Shown: positions 57,261-64,000 of the stretch, in pieces
Position numbering within the stretch: the stretch's first letter is position 1
Layout: every line of letters begins with the position of its first letter
Translations under genes and position numbers: made by a program
Assembly (NCBI RefSeq): GCF_018406645.1
Contig: NZ_AP024546.1
Location: forward strand, 496,001 to 560,000
Origin: Lysobacter helvus
Lineage (GTDB): Bacteria; Pseudomonadota; Gammaproteobacteria; Xanthomonadales; Xanthomonadaceae
DNA length: 64,000 bases
Direction of reading: 5' to 3'
The notes under the pieces: generated by a model
Databases searched by the model: none
Told to the model about the DNA's origin: nothing
What the model saw: the letters and a program-made list of their open reading frames with translations, nothing else

Positions 57261-58124
57261 GCCCAGCGCCGCGTCGTCGCCGGGCAGGCGGCCCGAGGTG
57301 ACGCGGTCGCGCTGCTCGATGTCCTGCGAGGTTTCGACCCCGTGGAATCCGGCCGTGGCGAACAACGCACGCACCGCGCCGCCCTGGTCCTGGCCGTGTT
57401 CGAGCAACAGGATCCCGCCCGGCCGCAGGCAGGCGCGCGCACCGGCGAGGATGGCGCGGATCGCATCCAGGCCGTCGCGGCCGGAGGCGAGCGCGGATTC
57501 GGGTTCGTAACGCAGGGCTTCCAGGTGCAGGTCGCCCAGCGCGATGTAGGGCGGGTTGCTGGCGATCAGGTCGAACTGTTCGCCGCCCAGCGCCTCGCAC
57601 CAGTCGCCGACGCGGAATTCCACCTGCGGCAGGCGCAGTTCGCGTGCGTTGGCGCGGGCGACATCGAGTGCGGCGACGCTCGCGTCCACGGCGACGATGT
57701 GCGCACGCGGGCGTTCGTACGCGAGGGCCAGCGCGATCGCACCGCTGCCCGTGCCGAGGTCGGCGATCGCGACATCGCGATCGCGCGGCAAGTGCGCGAG
57801 CGCGAGTTCGACGAGGAGTTCGGTTTCCGGCCGCGGCACCAGCGTGTCGGGCGTGACGTGCAATTCGAACCGCCAGAATCCCTTGCGGCCCGTGATGTAC
57901 GCGAGCGGTTCGCCCGCGATGCGCCGCGCGAGCGCGGCTTCGAAACGTGCGGCGACGTCGGCGTCGAGCACGTCGTCCATGTGCGCGTAGAGGTAACTGC
58001 GCGACTTGCCCAGCACGTGCGCGAGCAACCACTCCGCATCCGCCGGTTGCTCGTGGGCGCGCTCCACCCGAGCGCGCGCATCGCGAAGGACTGCTTCGAT
58101 GCGCGCGTCGGGGGGAGGCGTCAT
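57258..58124 (-). CDS. prmC: Release factor glutamine methyltransferase
   Basis: PrmC/HemK (288 aa) methylates the GGQ glutamine of RF1 and RF2. The SAM-binding DLGTGSGAIALALA (about 122-135) and the catalytic NPPY in DLIASNPPYIALGD (about 186) are present, with an N-terminal helical bundle. In many gammaproteobacteria it directly follows prfA; here it is 20 kb away beside pip. Confidence 0.96.
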   Translation of the reverse strand: MTPPPDARIEAVLRDARARVERAHEQPADAEWLLAHVLGKSRSYLYAHMDDVLDADVAARFEAALARRIAGEPLAYITGRKGFWRFELHVTPDTLVPRPETELLVELALAHLPRDRDVAIADLGTGSGAIALALAYERPRAHIVAVDASVAALDVARANARELRLPQVEFRVGDWCEALGGEQFDLIASNPPYIALGDLHLEALRYEPESALASGRDGLDAIRAILAGARACLRPGGILLLEHGQDQGGAVRALFATAGFHGVETSQDIEQRDRVTSGRLPGDDAALG

Positions 58125-58130
58125 GCCGTC

Positions 58131-58136
58131 ATCCTA
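58131..58136 (-). promoter_or_regulatory. Candidate -10 of prmC (leaderless)
   Basis: TAGGAT then 6 nt (GACGGC) then ATG on the minus strand, with no Shine-Dalgarno sequence. Confidence 0.4.
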
Positions 58137-58143
58137 CGCCCAT

Positions 58144-60828
<2,685 letters not shown>

Positions 60829-60856
60829 CGGGGAAGCTCCGTGGGCGAAACGGCCG

Positions 60857-60862
60857 AGCTTA
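60857..60862 (-). promoter_or_regulatory. Candidate -10 of the M1 aminopeptidase gene
   Basis: TAAGCT followed by CGGCCG on the minus strand, 28 nt before the ATG; similar to the hexamer upstream of the TPR operon. No -35 is seen. Confidence 0.35.
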
Positions 60863-60927
60863 CGGGGGGCTTGCCCGAAGGACGCATGACGAAAGTCCTA
60901 GTTGCTGCGCGCCGTCGCCGATTTCCG

Positions 60928-61410
60928 CTAGGGGTCCTCCGCCCCCAGCGGCAGGTAAAGCGTCGATGCCGCCGCGCTCGTCCGACGGAACCCGTAGGCC
61001 AGATAGAAATCGACGGCCGGTTCCAGCGCATCCACGAGCATCACGCGCACGCCCAGGGTCGTTCGCATCTCCAGGCTACGGTGCACCGCGAAACCGAGGA
61101 GCAGTTCGCCCAGGCCTTTGCGCTGGTGTTCGCGTGCGATCGCCAGGCGACCCATGCGGACGGCTGGCACGGGATAGCGGGGCAACAGTGCGCGATCCGC
61201 GGGTTGGAGGTCGGCCAACTGGAGATGCGCGGCCGACAGCGAAAAATACCCAAGCACCGCTCGACGCTGCGCCAACACGTGCGTGGTGGCGATGCCGTTG
61301 CAGTGGTTCGTCCAGGCGTAGTGCTGCAGGTAACGATCGAGCGATGGTTCGCCGCTCGCAAAGGCGGCGAGGTCGTGACGCTCCGGATCAAGCAGACCGA
61401 GCGTCGGCAC
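60928..61410 (-). CDS. GNAT toxin of a TacAT-like toxin-antitoxin pair
   Basis: A 160-aa GNAT protein of the TacT/AtaT toxin type, which acetylates aminoacyl-tRNA and blocks translation. The acetyl-CoA loop EHQRKGLGELLLGFAV and the C-terminal catalytic tyrosine in FYLAYGFRR are present, as is LGYFSLSAAHLQLADL, typical of this branch. It starts 3 nt after a DUF1778 gene, the diagnostic partner. The exact tRNA target cannot be read from sequence. Confidence 0.9.
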   Translation of the reverse strand: MPTLGLLDPERHDLAAFASGEPSLDRYLQHYAWTNHCNGIATTHVLAQRRAVLGYFSLSAAHLQLADLQPADRALLPRYPVPAVRMGRLAIAREHQRKGLGELLLGFAVHRSLEMRTTLGVRVMLVDALEPAVDFYLAYGFRRTSAAASTLYLPLGAEDP

Positions 61411-61413
61411 GCC

Positions 61414-61689
61414 TCATCGCCCCGTGCGCGCCAGTGCGCGCGCGAGCTTTTCGTTCGGCGCGAAGGGCGCATCCAGCGCGGCCATGAACCGCCTGGTCTG
61501 TTCGGCATCGAGTTGCGACGCGGCGTGCGCGGCGAGGATGGCGTCCGCCTCGCGAAGCATGATTTCCCGGATGAACACGGAAACCTGCTGTCCCTTGAGC
61601 GCTGCGGCGGACTGGATTCTTTGCTTTTCCATGGGATTGAGCCGCAGGTCGAATCGACCTGCCTTGGCGTCGTTGGGGGTCGGCTTCAT
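61414..61689 (-). CDS. DUF1778 antitoxin (ribbon-helix-helix)
   Basis: A 91-aa antitoxin. The N-terminal RHH strand and helices (about residues 10-50: GRFDLRLNPMEKQRIQSAAA and VFIREIMLREADAIL) bind DNA; the C-terminal tail neutralises the toxin in this family. AGGAG lies 8 nt before the ATG. Upstream frame extension is not supported. It autoregulates, very likely through the GTACGG repeats just upstream. Confidence 0.9.
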   Translation of the reverse strand: MKPTPNDAKAGRFDLRLNPMEKQRIQSAAALKGQQVSVFIREIMLREADAILAAHAASQLDAEQTRRFMAALDAPFAPNEKLARALARTGR

Positions 61690-61701
61690 GGGATGTCTCC
61701 T

Positions 61702-61723
61702 GTACGGCGATCTTCCGTACGGA
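61702..61723. promoter_or_regulatory. Operator of the toxin-antitoxin operon
   Basis: GTACGG occurs at 61702 and 61717, 15 bp apart, and the second is within the palindrome TCCGTACGGA (61714-61723). The site covers the predicted transcript start, as expected for RHH antitoxin autoregulation. Confidence 0.65.
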
Positions 61724-61727
61724 GCGC

Positions 61728-61757
61728 ATTTTGCTGACCTGGCGGGTGGGGTGTCAA
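61728..61757 (-). promoter_or_regulatory. Promoter of the toxin-antitoxin operon
   Basis: Consensus TTGACA (61752-61757), an 18-nt spacer and CAAAAT (61728-61733) on the minus strand; the start is predicted near 61721, inside the operator palindrome. Confidence 0.75.
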
Positions 61758-61797
61758 ACGTAAACACCGAGGGCGCCCGCGACTGGGGCGCCCTCGG
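61755..61797 (-). terminator. Terminator of the TonB-receptor gene
   Basis: A perfect 11-bp stem ccgagggcgcc/ggcgccctcgg (61767-61777/61787-61797) with a 9-nt loop follows the receptor stop by 20 nt. On the minus strand TGTTTACGTTT comes next. The weak T-tract overlaps the -35 of the toxin-antitoxin promoter. Confidence 0.65.
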
Positions 61798-61816
61798 CGA
61801 AACCACGCACGTCGGA

Positions 61817-64000
61817 TCAGAACTTCTGCTGGTACTGCACGTAGACGAAGCGGCCGATGTCGAAGCCGCCGTAATACGGGAAGCTGCTGTTCGGCTTGGA
61901 GTACAGCATCGGGCCGACCTTCTCGAAGACGTTGTTCACGCCCAGCGAGACGGTGGACGACCACGGGGTGGCGTAACGGAACTGCACGTCATTGAAGGTG
62001 TTGGAGCCGACTTTGTTGCGCGGGGTGACCTTGCCGTTGGTGTACGGGGCCTGGAACAGTGGATCGCTGCACTCGGCCGTGTAGGTGCACGCTTCGGTGA
62101 TCGACGAGTAGTGGCGCAGGCCCCAGCGCACGCCGTAGTTGCCCATGCTCCAGTCCGCCGAGAGGTTGGAACGCATGCGGAACGTGCCCGCCGTGCCCGC
62201 GTACTGCACCGGCACGGATGCGCTGTTCGTGGACTTCTGCTCGTAGTAGTCGACGTACGTCGTATCCCAGGTGAAACCCAGACGGCCCCAGCGCTGCTCC
62301 GGCAGGTGATACGTGGCCAGCAGGTCGTAGCCGGCGGTTTCCACGTAGCCCAGGTTGACGAGCGCGAAGTCGAGCGTGGATATCGCACCGGTCGTCGGAT
62401 TGCGCGTGAACTTGCTGCAGCGCTCTGCGATCCCACGCACGTAGCAATCGTCGAGGATTTCGTTCGGCGCGTCGGTGACAATCGCGTCATCCACGCGCAC
62501 CTTCCACCAATCCAGGCCGATGCTCAGGCCATCGACCTGCTGGGGGCTGTAGACGAAGCCCACGGTCATGTTGCGCGACAGTTCCGGCTGAAGGTTCGGG
62601 TTGGAGCCGGAAAGGAACGGCACGTTGGACTGCGAGTTCGGACCGTCCGCTGGAACGCCACCGGACATTTCCTGACGGAATCCCGGCGGGACGACGGCCG
62701 TGCAGGCAGGCGAGGTACTTGCGGGACCGAACGACGTGTCGCAAGGATCGGTGTAGTCCTCGAACGATTGATTCTGCGGCCCGTAGAGGTCATCGATCGT
62801 TGGCGCGCGAAAGCCTTGGCCCCAAGTACCGCGCACCAGCAGGTCCGCGATCGGGCGCCACTCAACGCTCGCCTTACTTCGCGTGGTCGAGCCAAAGGTG
62901 CTGTAGTTCGAATAGCGCGACGCAAGATTCAACGCGAGCGCATTGGCGAACGGCTTGTCGCGGAGCAACGGGATGTTCACTTCGGCGTAGAGCTCGTCGA
63001 GATGATACTGACCGCCGCTGTTGCCCGAACCCAGGTCCGTCGACAAACGCGACTGGCGCAGCGCATCGGGCGAGAAGAAGCCCTTCTCCTGGCGATGCTC
63101 GTAGCCAGCCGCGAAACCAAGTTCACCCGCATCAAGTTCAGCGAGTACGCCGGAAACGTTCGCGAAAATCGAATTCGTTTCGGTCTCGCCAACGTCGTGA
63201 CCGATGGGAAACAAGAACTTCTGCAGTTCAGGATCAGACAGCGATCCGGCGGCATCGCTGCCGTACGGCGCGAGCGGATTCCATGGAATGCACTGACCGT
63301 TGCCGAAGTCGGAACCATAGGCGATCGGCTTGGCCGCGGAACCGCACTCGTAACGGTTGGTAGCTACGTTGAACCACGACGCTCCCGCGGCCTTCTGCGC
63401 GGCCGGCAAGAACAGGTTGCCCGTCCCGTCCTTCACCGTTCGGAACTGGCTCTGGAAGGCACCGGCCTCCCAGTCCCACGGCAGACCGCCGAGATCGAAC
63501 GGTTGCGAAAGTTTCGCACCGATGCGATAGGTGGTTGCCTTGTTCATCGTCACGCGCGGCACTTCCCACGTACGGCGGAAGTACTCGGTCTTCTGGCCGG
63601 GCAAGGGATTGAACGCGCTGTCTGGGGCAAGGCGCGGATCCCAGTCGCGCCACAGGGGATCGTTCGGGGACGGGTCTGCGACTGGGCCTCCGGAACGGAA
63701 CGGATAGCCTGCGATCTGCTGCATCGTGTCACGCTGGTTGTACAGCGCATCAACGTGGAGCGTGAGGGAATCGGTCAACTTACGTCCTGCATCCAGGTAC
63801 AGCGCACGACGTTCCTGACCTGTTTGCAGTGTCATCTGCGCATTGGGATTGGAACTATCGGTCGCGCCGACGTACGGCCTGAAATCCGCGAAGTCCGCAG
63901 GATTGCCGCCATCCTTCAACGTGTAGCGGTCATAGACGACCTTGCCGTCTGTGGTGGTTCGCGGAACGAACAGCACGCCCTTCTCCGTGATCGAGCTGCG
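61817..64000 (-). CDS. TonB-dependent receptor (C-terminal part)
   Basis: The last 727 residues of an outer-membrane TonB-dependent receptor; the 5' end (signal, TonB box, plug) lies beyond the window and the frame is open to its edge. Barrel features include TWGQGFRAPTIDDLYG, NMTVGFVYSPQQVDGLSIGL and the terminal aromatic YVQYQQKF. Long Asn/Pro-rich loops and a Cys pair region (CDTSF...SPACT) suggest a large ligand, but the substrate is unknown. Confidence 0.92.
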   Translation of the reverse strand, partial: RSSITEKGVLFVPRTTTDGKVVYDRYTLKDGGNPADFADFRPYVGATDSSNPNAQMTLQTGQERRALYLDAGRKLTDSLTLHVDALYNQRDTMQQIAGYPFRSGGPVADPSPNDPLWRDWDPRLAPDSAFNPLPGQKTEYFRRTWEVPRVTMNKATTYRIGAKLSQPFDLGGLPWDWEAGAFQSQFRTVKDGTGNLFLPAAQKAAGASWFNVATNRYECGSAAKPIAYGSDFGNGQCIPWNPLAPYGSDAAGSLSDPELQKFLFPIGHDVGETETNSIFANVSGVLAELDAGELGFAAGYEHRQEKGFFSPDALRQSRLSTDLGSGNSGGQYHLDELYAEVNIPLLRDKPFANALALNLASRYSNYSTFGSTTRSKASVEWRPIADLLVRGTWGQGFRAPTIDDLYGPQNQSFEDYTDPCDTSFGPASTSPACTAVVPPGFRQEMSGGVPADGPNSQSNVPFLSGSNPNLQPELSRNMTVGFVYSPQQVDGLSIGLDWWKVRVDDAIVTDAPNEILDDCYVRGIAERCSKFTRNPTTGAISTLDFALVNLGYVETAGYDLLATYHLPEQRWGRLGFTWDTTYVDYYEQKSTNSASVPVQYAGTAGTFRMRSNLSADWSMGNYGVRWGLRHYSSITEACTYTAECSDPLFQAPYTNGKVTPRNKVGSNTFNDVQFRYATPWSSTVSLGVNNVFEKVGPMLYSKPNSSFPYYGGFDIGRFVYVQYQQKF

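Overview
The window is about 67% GC chromosomal DNA. Its protein sequences and gene order point to a gammaproteobacterium of the Xanthomonadaceae/Lysobacteraceae (Lysobacter- or Xanthomonas-like). The assignment rests on recognising RpoB, EF-Tu, LolB, DUF2069 and similar families, not on a search. No rRNA operon, CRISPR array, insertion sequence or prophage was seen.

Region 1 (1-27.7 kb, all on the minus strand) is one long translation and transcription block. Read in its own direction it runs tRNA-Tyr, tRNA-Gly, tRNA-Thr, tuf2, tRNA-Trp, secE, nusG, rplK, rplA, rplJ, rplL, rpoB, rpoC, rpsL, rpsG, fusA, tuf1, then the S10 genes (rpsJ to rpsQ) and the spc genes (rplN to rpmD, cut by the window edge). 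The rif, str, S10 and spc clusters, which are split in E. coli, are contiguous here. Good promoter matches stand before the tRNA cluster, before rpsL and before rpsJ. The rpsL and rpsJ leaders carry strong hairpins; the rpsJ one ends in a U-run and looks like an attenuator. The two tuf copies differ at only two synonymous positions.

Region 2 (27.8-34.5 kb, minus) is a housekeeping operon: TPR protein, lolB, ispE, tRNA-Gln, prs, rplY, pth, ychF.

Region 3 (34.6-47.1 kb, mostly plus) holds hemA-prfA and a GNAT enzyme. It continues with moaB, a small HTH regulator and ppk2, then acylphosphatase, a TlpA-like thioredoxin and a YihY-family membrane protein. Next come wrbA with a DUF2069 membrane protein, a one-domain asparaginase-like protein and SufT. 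It ends with a MocR regulator facing a small membrane-protein/secreted-protein cluster.

Region 4 (47.1-51.9 kb) is a transhydrogenase locus in which pntAa is separated from pntAb-pntB by a plus-strand cassette: a repetitive Arg/Asp-rich secreted protein, a sigma factor, a one-TM partner and a DUF3106 protein.

Region 5 (51.9-64 kb) carries a DUF1631 protein, a nitroreductase, a 5'-3' exonuclease, a Nudix hydrolase, prolyl iminopeptidase, prmC, an exported M1 aminopeptidase, a DUF1778/GNAT toxin-antitoxin pair with a clear promoter and operator, and the 3' part of a TonB-dependent receptor.

A recurring signal is a -10-like hexamer (TA[T/G]N[C/A]T or TAAGCT), usually followed by GC-rich sequence such as GCGC, upstream of about 16 transcription units. 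In five cases it sits only 6-8 nt before the start codon with no Shine-Dalgarno sequence, which suggests leaderless mRNAs.
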